Origin: Candidatus Thorarchaeota archaeon
GTDB lineage: Archaea > Asgardarchaeota > Thorarchaeia > Thorarchaeales > Thorarchaeaceae
DNA: 16,784 nt
Assembly (NCBI GenBank): GCA_016840965.1
Contig: JAEORI010000293.1
Span: forward strand, 1-16,784
Reading direction: 5' to 3'
Below the pieces are notes generated by a model that did not search any database, was not told the DNA's origin, and saw only the letters and a list, made by a program, of their open reading frames with translations. This document shows, one piece after another, positions 1 through 7,270 of this stretch (its first letter is position 1; the number at the start of each line of letters is the position of its first letter). A program made the translations under genes and the position numbers.

Positions 1-134
1 CCTGCAAAATGATCTGGGAAAGCCATACTGTCATATCCTAGTGAGTCAATGAGCTTTGCATTCTTCAGCGCGTTGTCCCAAGGAGGTAGAAAGGGACCTG
101 GCGCGCCTATTTTGATATCATGTATATCAACCAC
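1..134 (-). CDS. Luciferase-like / F420-dependent oxidoreductase family protein, N-terminal fragment
   Basis: This is the first 44 codons of a gene running off the left edge. It starts at a GTG immediately after the TAA stop of the M20 peptidase gene, with a purine-rich GGAGA about 11 bases upstream inside that gene. The frame is open to the edge. The peptide has an N-terminal strand, then a loop with two prolines and a tryptophan, a helix, and the segment LIDSLGYDSMAFPDHF. That segment fits the first helix-strand unit of the bacterial-luciferase-like TIM barrel family, where 'a..lGyds.w..DH' is typical. In archaea this family includes F420-dependent methylene-tetrahydromethanopterin reductase-like enzymes. 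Gene order and the zero-base spacing suggest co-transcription with the peptidase. Substrate and cofactor cannot be judged from this fragment. Confidence 0.6.
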   Translation of the reverse strand, partial: MVDIHDIKIGAPGPFLPPWDNALKNAKLIDSLGYDSMAFPDHFA

Positions 135-1316
135 TTAGTCGCACGTCTCCGCAAAGTGAATGAGGACCTTCTTGACTTTTTCAAAGTCCTCCAAATGCAT
201 GAATTCATCCAGTCCGTGGTAGTTATTATCGTCCCTAAGAGTTCCATAACATACTGTGGGTATTCCATGAGATGTGAAGTAATGGCCATCATTTCCTCCC
301 AGATCCGCTGCAATTTTTATTTCTGGGTCGACAATCTCCTTGACCGCATTGTGGAATGCCTTGACATACTTATTCCCAGAATCTGATCCCCAGCCTGCAT
401 GTTTGGTCTTGAACATCAGAGTTGCTTCAACACCAGTCTCTTCCTTTGCTCTCTCGAAGAACTCCTCTATGTTCTTGACAACATCTTCGACATTCTCTTC
501 TGGGATTGTTCGACAGTCAAATGATATGTCAGCTTTGCCAGGAATCGTATTGGTCTTACTCCCTGCATTGAAGACAGTCATTGAGAATCGACCCCAGAGT
601 GTCTGGTGGGGACTACCGGGGGGTGCTGGAAGTTTGGAAGCGACTTTTCGACGAACATCCACATAGTCTAGCATTACCTGCATCAATGGAATTGAGAGAT
701 GTATTGCGTTGGCAAATTTGAAGGGATATCCGGCATGTCCCTGAACCCCTCGTACTGTCATGGTGCCTGCTATGACTCCGCTCGCACCATTACTCACATA
801 CTCAGGACCGGAGTCAACAACGATTCCAAAGTCACCGTGTATCTTGGGAGGACCATTCATGAGATAATCAATGCCCCAAACGCCACCGATTTCCTCATTT
901 GGACTAATTAGAATTTTCCAATTTGCCTTGGATGATCCCTTTTGAATGAGCTGTTTTGCAGAGCTAACAGCCGCGACAATGTTTCCCTTGTTATCGCTAG
1001 CACCACGACCATATGCTTTCCCTTTTTCAATTGTTAGCTCGAAGGGAGGTTTTTTCCATTCCTCTATGTCACCAGCAGGCACAACATCATAGTGCGTACA
1101 AAGTAAGACTGTAGTCTTTGCGCCAACATCCATTGTAGCAACGACGTTGGGTTGAGGTATGCCGTCGTGCATCGAATCAAAAATTTCTACATCAAGACCT
1201 GCCTCTAGACAGTACTTTTTGATAACCTCAGCACAGACTGCATAGTTCTTCTTCTCATCGCTGTTTGTATCCAGCTCAACAATCTCTCTAAGGAATTGTT
1301 CTTCCCATTTATCCAT
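135..1316 (-). CDS. M20 family metallopeptidase (ArgE/DapE/CPG2-like)
   Basis: This is a 393-residue cytosolic di-zinc hydrolase of the M20 family, which cleaves terminal amide or peptide bonds of small substrates. The metal-site signature is complete: THYDVVPAG (H75, D77), GRGASDNKG (bridging D108), SPNEEIGG (base E141, metal E142), D168, and a final ligand H367 in NYHGLDE. The lid/dimerisation domain lies at about residues 180-290, with H194 in GHAGYPF as the likely oxyanion histidine. Length is normal for the family and no signal peptide is seen. The ATG at 1316 has GGAGAT eight bases upstream. The gene lies 49 bases downstream of fpg, in the same direction, and abuts the oxidoreductase fragment, so a three-gene transcript is plausible. 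The motifs do not separate dipeptidase, acetylornithine deacetylase and succinyl-diaminopimelate desuccinylase; ArgE/DapE-like is a family name only. Confidence 0.9.
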   Translation of the reverse strand: MDKWEEQFLREIVELDTNSDEKKNYAVCAEVIKKYCLEAGLDVEIFDSMHDGIPQPNVVATMDVGAKTTVLLCTHYDVVPAGDIEEWKKPPFELTIEKGKAYGRGASDNKGNIVAAVSSAKQLIQKGSSKANWKILISPNEEIGGVWGIDYLMNGPPKIHGDFGIVVDSGPEYVSNGASGVIAGTMTVRGVQGHAGYPFKFANAIHLSIPLMQVMLDYVDVRRKVASKLPAPPGSPHQTLWGRFSMTVFNAGSKTNTIPGKADISFDCRTIPEENVEDVVKNIEEFFERAKEETGVEATLMFKTKHAGWGSDSGNKYVKAFHNAVKEIVDPEIKIAADLGGNDGHYFTSHGIPTVCYGTLRDDNNYHGLDEFMHLEDFEKVKKVLIHFAETCD

Positions 1317-1365
1317 CTCAGCTCATCTCCAATGGGTGGTGGAAGTAGAGCTAACGTCACTCATA

Positions 1366-2169
1366 TTACTTCTGGCAGGTCTGACAATAGCTGGTCTTGA
1401 ATCGATTTGCAGTTATTTCAGAAACTCTACTACCACAGAGAGGACAAATCTCACCGCCTCTGTTATGAACCATTAGGAAATCCCTCTTCTCGTTGGCAAT
1501 CTCATCAAGAGACCGTTCTGAAAGGATTTCACGAATTCGTGTCAGAACTCTTCTCATAGCATTATAGAGTTTCTCGATTTCTACCGTAGTCAAAGTGGAT
1601 CGTTTTCTGAATGGTAAGATACCAGCATACAATAGAATCTCATCCGCATAGGCATTTCCAATCCCCTTCACAAATCTTTGATTCCGTAACACGTTCTTGA
1701 TCTGCCCATTATGACGTTTCAGTTGCTGTCTGAAGACATCTAGAGTTAAGGATGAATCTAGAGCTGAAAGTCCCCGTCCCTCAAATTCAGCAACTGATGA
1801 GTAATCACCTTTGTCGACGAGATATATCCTTCCCATCTTTTTAGTATCTGAATACCAAAGTGTCAAGTCTTCTGTCTGAAAAGAGACCATATCATAGCTT
1901 GTGGGTTTTTTGAACCTTGGAATGATCCTGAGTTTTCCTGTTAACATGAGATTCAGCACAACATCATAATTGGCAAGCGAAAGAATCAAGAACTTCCCAT
2001 CTGCAACTGCGGAATCAAAAGTTTCTCCTACTGATTTGGCCTCGAATTCATGAACAGGGAGACCGTGAATTACTAGGTGGTTATGGACTGTTGTTTTCTT
2101 TATAGTATGACCTTTGAGGAGACGAGTCAATTGCTCAGCTATTATTTCAAGCTCTGGAAGTTCTGGCAT
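1366..2169 (-). CDS. fpg: Formamidopyrimidine-DNA glycosylase (Fpg/MutM family)
   Basis: This is a 267-residue base-excision repair glycosylase/AP lyase. The N-terminus MPELPELE supplies the catalytic Pro2 (Schiff base) and Glu3 after Met removal. The conserved lysine is K59 in DGKFLIL. The helix-two-turn-helix is at about 163-185 (FVKGIGNAYADEIL). A C-terminal zinc finger has C242, C245, C262 and C265 and ends in YCQTCQK, as in bacterial Fpg. Two DNA-probing motifs diverge from the family: HLGMSG reads NLMLTG (73-78) and DxRRFG reads DTKKMG (108-113). The void-filling Met/Arg/Phe set is therefore Leu/Lys/Met, and lesion preference may differ from classical 8-oxoguanine. Fpg is mainly bacterial, so acquisition by transfer is likely. 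The start is fixed by the essential Pro2. A TATA-like element and an inverted-repeat cluster lie just upstream. Confidence 0.93.
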   Translation of the reverse strand: MPELPELEIIAEQLTRLLKGHTIKKTTVHNHLVIHGLPVHEFEAKSVGETFDSAVADGKFLILSLANYDVVLNLMLTGKLRIIPRFKKPTSYDMVSFQTEDLTLWYSDTKKMGRIYLVDKGDYSSVAEFEGRGLSALDSSLTLDVFRQQLKRHNGQIKNVLRNQRFVKGIGNAYADEILLYAGILPFRKRSTLTTVEIEKLYNAMRRVLTRIREILSERSLDEIANEKRDFLMVHNRGGEICPLCGSRVSEITANRFKTSYCQTCQK

Positions 2170-2171
2170 CT

Positions 2172-2207
2172 GTTCATCGTGAACTAACGTTCATTCACTT
2201 TTAAAGG
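2172..2207 (-). promoter_or_regulatory. Putative fpg promoter with GTTCA/TGAAC operator-like repeats
   Basis: On the minus strand a TATA-like CCTTTAAAAG (2198-2207) is centred about 34 bases before the fpg ATG, which predicts transcription starting near 2178. Overlapping that point are three alternating copies of one 5-mer: GTTCA (2172-2176), TGAAC (2180-2184) and GTTCA (2189-2193), with gaps of 3 and 4 bases. Any two neighbours form a palindrome. Placement at the predicted start suggests repressor binding. The repeats are seen directly; the regulatory role is inferred. Confidence 0.4.
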
Positions 2208-2289
2208 TAAGATTATCATCAATCAATTAATCACAACGACCAAAAGACTAAGCCAATATTGAAAAAATCGTAGAAAGTGGTGTGGAAAA

Positions 2290-2940
2290 ATGGACCATCG
2301 TACGAGAATTCTTGCAGCAGTTATTCTCACCTTTGTGGTCACTTTCTCTGTCGGATTTGTCACGGAAAATATCCGTGAGTCAATGACATTCGTATGGACA
2401 ATTGAGGAAGGACAAGAGTTCGTTTTTGCAGTAAAGGTCACAGGAAGCACAACATCAAATTACTCGGTGAGTCCACCACCATTCATAGAAATGAATAACA
2501 CCTACATTCGCGTGGAGATAATCTCACTCCCAAATGTTACAATCATATTCTATGCAGATACTTTTCTTCAGAACATAATAGAACCTACAAAGACTAGTTC
2601 CAGCTTTTCAAATGGCACCGACATCCCTACGGAGTTCCGTTTCATAATCAACAGGCACATTTCTCAATGCATTCTCCCAGTTGGGGGGTGGCGACATCTT
2701 GACTTTTTCTTTCCAAACCAGATTGATACACTATTCGTTGAGCATGAGTCGTATATATCGAAATTCTATAGAAATTCGTTTTATTTCGGGTACAGTATGA
2801 ACGCAACAAATGAAGCGCAGGATTGGTATGGGATTATAGACTTAGAAACTGGAGTTCCACGCATTGTATCATTCTGGTTCTTTCGAACAAGTCGGTTACT
2901 GACCTATTGGTATAACGTGACCATGAATCTTGTTACATAG
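2290..2940 (+). CDS. Hypothetical secreted or membrane-anchored surface protein
   Basis: This 216-residue protein belongs to no family I recognise. Residues 6-24 (after MDHRT) are a hydrophobic, Ala/Val/Phe-rich segment preceded by two arginines, which fits a signal peptide or N-terminal anchor with the rest outside the cell. The exterior part is beta-rich and aromatic and carries six N-x-S/T sequons: N57YS, N69NT, N82VT, N108GT, N171AT and N209VT. This is consistent with an N-glycosylated archaeal surface protein. Only one cysteine (C127) is present, so no disulfide is expected, and no C-terminal anchor is seen. The ATG at 2290 is preceded by a weak GGTG (2279-2282). It diverges from fpg across a 120-base gap and lies 87 bases upstream of the gelsolin gene, which has its own promoter-like sequence. 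Function is unknown. Confidence 0.65.
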   Translation: MDHRTRILAAVILTFVVTFSVGFVTENIRESMTFVWTIEEGQEFVFAVKVTGSTTSNYSVSPPPFIEMNNTYIRVEIISLPNVTIIFYADTFLQNIIEPTKTSSSFSNGTDIPTEFRFIINRHISQCILPVGGWRHLDFFFPNQIDTLFVEHESYISKFYRNSFYFGYSMNATNEAQDWYGIIDLETGVPRIVSFWFFRTSRLLTYWYNVTMNLVT

Positions 2941-2980
2941 GCTAGTTTAATCCTAATACCCATCAATCACTATGTCGGAC

Positions 2981-3021
2981 TTTTATTTATACATGAACGT
3001 GAATAGGACGTGTAGGAGAGG
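2981..3021 (+). promoter_or_regulatory. Promoter and ribosome binding site of the gelsolin gene
   Basis: The A/T run TTTTATTTATAC (2981-2992) is a good archaeal TATA-box match. It is followed by AGGAGAGG (3014-3021), a near-consensus Shine-Dalgarno sequence six bases before the ATG at 3028. A start about 25 bases below the TATA would give a leader under 20 bases that barely includes the Shine-Dalgarno sequence. The gene can therefore be expressed independently of the upstream surface-protein gene. Confidence 0.5.
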
Positions 3022-3027
3022 CGAATC

Positions 3028-3624
3028 ATGCCAGAACCAATAACATACCACATTCAGAAAGGTCGCCTTGTTAAAATGAATAACCCAGGAAGCTTCGGGC
3101 TTGGCGACTGCTATCTTGTTGACGCTGGATTAAAGCTGTACTTGTGGATTGGTCCCAATTCACAAGTTGATGAGAAATTTCTCACAGCTGCATCAGCAGT
3201 GATGAGTGATCAGGCACGTGAAGGAAAAGCAGACATTGACAGAATTGAAGGAGGAAATGAACCTGCTGAATTCAAAGCACTCTTTGATGACTTCCGGCTG
3301 ACCAATGAAGACACTGAAGGCATATTGAAGAAGGTCCACATGGAAACTCATGAGCACAAACTCTGGCGAGTTCATCGGGAAGGGGATGAAACCTTTTTTG
3401 CAGAGGTTAAACTCAGTAAAGACTCCTTGAAGAGCGATGATGTCTTCCTACTAGATGCGTGGGATGATATTTTTGTGTGGCGCGGTAAGGATGCAACAGC
3501 CAGGGAGAAGTTTGATGGTACTATCCTAGCACGAAGATATGACGCAGAGCGTGTTGGAGTGCAAGAGATTGAGATTATTGAGGAAGGACAAGAACCTGAA
3601 GAGTTCTTCAGATCCTTCACCTAG
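3028..3624 (+). CDS. Two-domain gelsolin-like actin regulator (2DGel type)
   Basis: This 198-residue cytosolic protein consists almost entirely of two gelsolin repeats, at about 10-90 and 108-197. Each repeat has the family core strand pair, GDCYLVDAGLKLYLWIG (26-42) and DDVFLLDAWDDIFVWRG (137-153). Each also has the closing motif, IEGGNEPAEFKALF (73-86) and IEEGQEPEEFFRSF (184-197). Candidate type-II calcium ligands are D27 with E49 in repeat 1 and D138 with E160 in repeat 2. Two-repeat gelsolins of this size are known from thorarchaea and act on actin filaments in a calcium-dependent way; a similar role here is inferred. No villin headpiece, tail or signal peptide is present. The gene converges on the MCM-like gene with only 5 bases between stops. 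This is one of the strongest Asgard markers in the window. Confidence 0.9.
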   Translation: MPEPITYHIQKGRLVKMNNPGSFGLGDCYLVDAGLKLYLWIGPNSQVDEKFLTAASAVMSDQAREGKADIDRIEGGNEPAEFKALFDDFRLTNEDTEGILKKVHMETHEHKLWRVHREGDETFFAEVKLSKDSLKSDDVFLLDAWDDIFVWRGKDATAREKFDGTILARRYDAERVGVQEIEIIEEGQEPEEFFRSFT

Positions 3625-3629
3625 GTAAA

Positions 3630-5069
3630 TTAGACTAACCTGTAGTGACCCGGGCGTGGCTCATAGAGGATGTTGCTGTCTTTCATCCGCGCAAGGGTCT
3701 CTGCAGCTACATGACGCTCGACACCGGCTTCTTCTGCAATTTCATTCAGAGTTGGTCCAAGAGACCCTCGTTTACCAGTGTCTAGTTTCTTTATTGCCTT
3801 CAGCACCTTGGTGTTGAACTTGTCAATTCGACTCTCTTTGCCCCAGTCCTTCTCAGCACTCTCTTTCAATTCTGTGAGCTCAATGAATTCCTTTAACGCT
3901 GGTTCAAGGACTCGGTCCCATGCGTATCTAATGTCCTTGGCAGTGACTGTGTCCTTCCAATAAGCACGTGCGGTGGAGCGCGCAAGTTTTATTGTGCTGA
4001 GTGGTCGACCAAGAGCGTCTGCATCAAGCAAATGCCCCCGTGCAAGTACACGTTCTTCAAAGCCAAAGCTCTCTCGCAGAGTGTCTAAACGTGTCAGTAC
4101 ATGCTCAGTTCCCGCATCAATGCTCCGTTTGGTAATCTCTGGAGTTAGCATTTGAAAAGTGATTGCGGACTTCAGGATTGGCAACCGCAGATGGGAGGGG
4201 TTTCGGGTTTCTATCCAAAAATCTTCATTTGATATTGCTAGAGGAATATCAGGGAGAAAAGCTGTTTCTGTTTTTGTGAGGGCACCAAGAGAGACCTCTT
4301 GATAGCCAGCAGGGTCTCGACGTTGTACACAGATTTGTTGCATCTTATTAATCGAGAATGATCCAACATCGAATCGCCAAAAACGGGGAGCTCTTACTCT
4401 AATCCCTTGAACGCTTCTAAATGAGGGTTGACGCCCTTTCATTGCTGGAGGAAGCACTTTCCTGATGAAGGAAAGTAGTCTTCGAACTTGAGTCTGGGAG
4501 GCAATAGCCTGAATCCCCATTGTGAGTCCTCCAATGCTTTCCTGAAAGGGAGGACTTGAAACAAAGAGACGTGCGAACACCCTCTTGCTAGCTTCAGCCA
4601 TTCCTACGTACTCAAATAGGAGGCTGGATAGCTCATTGAGATTCATAGGTGGTGGAATATCTGAGATAAAATCAATTGGTAACGGAGTCCAAGTTTCTGC
4701 TGCAATTGCCCGAGTGATTGTCTGAGATTCTTCGAGAGGGCGTGGTGCAGCCACACTGGAGCCAATAACCTCAATATAGGCACCATCAGGCGGTAGCTCC
4801 CTGTCGCTCTCAATGAAGATGAATTCTCCATCAATCAACCAGGGACTGGGAGTCAGAAGAATAAGTGTAGTGTCCTGCGTATGACGAACAAATCCACGAT
4901 ATCGATATCGATGAGCTGATACCTTCTCCTGAAATTGTCGGAGAAGTTGAGATTCCCATCGTGTAAGCTCAGTCCCATACTCTCTTGTATAGACGTCGCT
5001 AATGCTTGTGGCATCTGCAAGCTGGTCACGCTCAGACCCATGTCGTTTATACAGCTCCTCCAAACCCAT
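3630..5069 (-). CDS. MCM-helicase-like protein lacking ATPase motifs
   Basis: A 479-residue protein with no family assigned outright. The C-terminal third resembles archaeal MCM. Residues about 306-387 read like the AAA+ lid (LTPEITKRSI, then GRPLSTIKLARSTAR at 354-368 and DTVTAKDI), matching the MCM 'RQLE.LIRL.EA.A' and 'VT.EDV' pattern. Residues 414-479 read like the MCM winged helix, ending YEPRPGHYRLV. Residues 55-130 are strand-rich with PPDGAYIEV, possibly an OB fold. Residues 147-170 faintly resemble the pre-AAA segment. No Walker A (GxxGxGKS/T), no Walker B DE and no arginine-finger context is visible, and the space for the AAA core is only about 150 residues. It is therefore probably a catalytically dead MCM relative. 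The ATG at 5069 is preferred, 5 bases after the methyltransferase stop; an in-frame TTG at 5078 overlaps that stop. The two genes are probably co-translated. Confidence 0.6.
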   Translation of the reverse strand: MGLEELYKRHGSERDQLADATSISDVYTREYGTELTRWESQLLRQFQEKVSAHRYRYRGFVRHTQDTTLILLTPSPWLIDGEFIFIESDRELPPDGAYIEVIGSSVAAPRPLEESQTITRAIAAETWTPLPIDFISDIPPPMNLNELSSLLFEYVGMAEASKRVFARLFVSSPPFQESIGGLTMGIQAIASQTQVRRLLSFIRKVLPPAMKGRQPSFRSVQGIRVRAPRFWRFDVGSFSINKMQQICVQRRDPAGYQEVSLGALTKTETAFLPDIPLAISNEDFWIETRNPSHLRLPILKSAITFQMLTPEITKRSIDAGTEHVLTRLDTLRESFGFEERVLARGHLLDADALGRPLSTIKLARSTARAYWKDTVTAKDIRYAWDRVLEPALKEFIELTELKESAEKDWGKESRIDKFNTKVLKAIKKLDTGKRGSLGPTLNEIAEEAGVERHVAAETLARMKDSNILYEPRPGHYRLV

Positions 5070-5074
5070 CTGTA

Positions 5075-6061
5075 TCAATCTCTCACTTTTTTCTGAGGCG
5101 GCTGCTTTTCCCTTCGAATATACTCGCGATATGCCTTGGGATACATCTCTGCAAGCTTCTCGATTGTTGGAAGACGTGCAGTATACGGGATGAATGACTC
5201 ACCAGGTGTAACCTTAGCAAGCTCTTTCTCCAGTAGTGTTCGAAGTTTTCTATTAATCTCAAACCCAATAAAATGGCGGAAATTCATTTTAGCGGCTACC
5301 GCTGTTGTCCCATTTCCCATGAAAGGGTCGAATACAATATCTCCAGGTTTCGAGGAAAAATCAATGCATCTTGAAACCACGTCAAGAGGTAGTGTCGTGG
5401 CATTTTTGGTAAGTCCAGTACGGTACTGACGTTTTACCGACCAGACATCCTCAGGATAATTCTCAATCTTGTTGAAGAAGTAGTTGTTTGGTGTCTTAAC
5501 AAGAAGAACTATGTGATAGTGACTGGTGACAAACCGCTTCTTTGTATATACGCCAAATGGGTAGTGCCATATTAGATGATTCAGGGTTTCTAGACCAGCC
5601 TCTCGGGCACCTTGAAGCACGGCATCAAGATTTGTCCAGCCGCTGAAGATATAGGCGGATGATTCCGGTTTCATAATTCTGGGTAGTTCCGCCAACCATT
5701 TTACAGTGAACTCATGGTATGACTCATCTGTTTCCTCATAACCCTCGATGACTAGACGCTCATCGCGATTGTACACACTACTCTTTCCATCAAAGGAGAT
5801 CCCAAAGGGAGGGTCTGCAATGACTAGGTCAACGGAATTGTTTGGGAGCTCCTTCATTCCATTGACGCAGTCTTCGAATCGGACCACATCTAACTCGAAT
5901 TTTGAAGAGGGAGATTTAGCACGAAAATACAGTCTTTCAGCCTCTTCTCTAGTCCAATCGAATGTGGGTTTGAAGTAGAACTCTGCAAGGTTAGGGATAT
6001 ACCGTTTGCGGTGTTCCGTCTTCTGTTCACCCTTCTTTTCTTGATTAGTATTGGAGGTCAT
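5075..6061 (-). CDS. Class-beta DNA methyltransferase (N6-adenine or N4-cytosine)
   Basis: An S-adenosylmethionine-dependent amino-methyltransferase of about 328 residues. The catalytic motif IV is DPPF in VIADPPFGISFDG (about residues 83-91 from the ATG), and it comes before the cofactor motif I, DPFMGNGTT (about 245-253), followed by GFEIN. That order defines the beta class. A target-recognition stretch lies between them (about 150-220). Phe in DPPF is compatible with N6-adenine or N4-cytosine activity, so the base is not settled. The C-terminal 40 residues are basic. The ATG at 6061 is preferred; an in-frame GTG at 6073 would add four residues, and neither has a clear Shine-Dalgarno. No restriction endonuclease is recognisable nearby, so it looks solitary. 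Its stop lies next to or overlaps the start of the MCM-like gene, suggesting a two-gene unit. It follows the iron-sulfur gene after 71 bases. Confidence 0.9.
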   Translation of the reverse strand: MTSNTNQEKKGEQKTEHRKRYIPNLAEFYFKPTFDWTREEAERLYFRAKSPSSKFELDVVRFEDCVNGMKELPNNSVDLVIADPPFGISFDGKSSVYNRDERLVIEGYEETDESYHEFTVKWLAELPRIMKPESSAYIFSGWTNLDAVLQGAREAGLETLNHLIWHYPFGVYTKKRFVTSHYHIVLLVKTPNNYFFNKIENYPEDVWSVKRQYRTGLTKNATTLPLDVVSRCIDFSSKPGDIVFDPFMGNGTTAVAAKMNFRHFIGFEINRKLRTLLEKELAKVTPGESFIPYTARLPTIEKLAEMYPKAYREYIRREKQPPQKKVRD

Positions 6062-6132
6062 GTGCAGATTCACAATGATGTACGAGTCGGCTCTTCTTAA
6101 GACTAGTCATTCTTTGTACTTGCTACAATCAC

Positions 6133-7227
6133 TCACAATATATCTGAAGGATCGACGCCTCGAGAGATAGCACGTTTTGTCATCCAGTCAAAATTATTGG
6201 TTGGTTGTTCAAGTCTTCCGGGAGATTCGTCACGAACCAGACTGAGTGCACCTTCTGGACAGACTATTGCACATACACCGCATCCAATGCATCTATTCTT
6301 GTCAACAACACACACATCATCAGGAATACTGAGTGCATCAAACTGGCACCGATCAACACATGTTTCACAGGCTGTGCATAGGTCAGCATTCACAGTCATA
6401 ATGAAGTCAGTCTTGATGTACTCGCGAGGGTGTTCTAGATTCTCGACACCTCTGAGAACACCACAGCAGCAAGTGCAACAGTTACAAATGAAGGTTCGTC
6501 CAGATTGCACATTATAAGTACAATGAATAAGCCCAGCCTGTTCAGCTTCTCTGAGTAGTCTAAGTGATTCCTCTTTGGTGATGGCTTTTGTAATCTCGTC
6601 ATCATCGTATGCATTCTCCTTGTTTGGAGCAAGTGCGAGGCAGACTGATCTGGGATAGTCGCAACCCTCACCAATCAAGTCTTTCTGCTTCCTACAGACA
6701 CATTCACGTACACCCCAAGAAGCTGAAGACTCGATCATTTGTTCAGCTTTCTCAAGACTGTGAATCTCTAGCTCTGTGCTCACACTTTGATTTACTGGAA
6801 TCACCTGAAAAATGACTGGTTTTACTTTTACAATAGTCTTGAATCCGGTTTCATTTTGAAAATACTGTTCGAGGCGTTGAGCAAGCTCCTCATCCATCCT
6901 GTTCAGTTGTTCCTCATATATGCCAACAGCAAAAGGCAGCAAACCGTATTTCCTAGCACCTGCACTCTTTGACATCCAAGTGTTAATCTGTCCCTTCTTG
7001 TGCATCGCGTCAAGGAATTTTTCTAGTTCGTCTTTTGGACGACTCAATCGATCGCTCAGCTCATCCAAGGTTTCGCCACGAAGTTTCAGCTGGCTAGCAA
7101 GTTCGGCTTCTTCAGGAGTGAATATCCATTCGAGTACTCTGAGATGAGACCCATCTTTAGCTGGTGGAAACCCATTTGGTATCTTGTCAAGCACAGCAGC
7201 TAATTTCTCATGCGGATTCATTGTCAT
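6133..7227 (-). CDS. Winged-helix, Cys-rich 2[4Fe-4S] ferredoxin-domain protein
   Basis: A 364-residue protein with about 20 cysteines. Residues 31-83 read as a winged-helix-like module (LRGETLDELSDRLSRPKDE...). Residues 84-170 carry no cysteine. A four-Cys set follows (C176, C178, C189, C196), then C236, then CNCCTCCC (248-255) with six Cys in eight residues. It ends in a bacterial-type ferredoxin with two CxxCxxCxxxC motifs (C284-C294 and C313-C323, the second followed by PEGAL). Two [4Fe-4S] clusters are certain to be possible; the upstream cysteines may hold a third cluster or other metal. Function is unknown; a cytosolic electron-transfer or redox-sensing role is inferred. The ATG at 7227 is preferred because AGAGGA lies six bases upstream, and the longer frame to 7332 would overlap the preceding gene's coding end by 62 bases. 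Confidence 0.75.
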   Translation of the reverse strand: MTMNPHEKLAAVLDKIPNGFPPAKDGSHLRVLEWIFTPEEAELASQLKLRGETLDELSDRLSRPKDELEKFLDAMHKKGQINTWMSKSAGARKYGLLPFAVGIYEEQLNRMDEELAQRLEQYFQNETGFKTIVKVKPVIFQVIPVNQSVSTELEIHSLEKAEQMIESSASWGVRECVCRKQKDLIGEGCDYPRSVCLALAPNKENAYDDDEITKAITKEESLRLLREAEQAGLIHCTYNVQSGRTFICNCCTCCCGVLRGVENLEHPREYIKTDFIMTVNADLCTACETCVDRCQFDALSIPDDVCVVDKNRCIGCGVCAIVCPEGALSLVRDESPGRLEQPTNNFDWMTKRAISRGVDPSDIL

Positions 7228-7270
7228 CACAATTCCTCTGACAGGGTGTGAAGCACTGATAACCCTTCTG

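Noticed and set aside
340..911. Plus-strand open frames inside the M20 peptidase region
   Set aside because: The opposite strand encodes the complete M20 metal-site motifs, so these are antisense shadows.
5069..6073. Restriction-modification system
   Set aside because: No restriction endonuclease or specificity subunit is recognisable next to the methyltransferase. The partner's C-terminus reads as MCM-like rather than nuclease.
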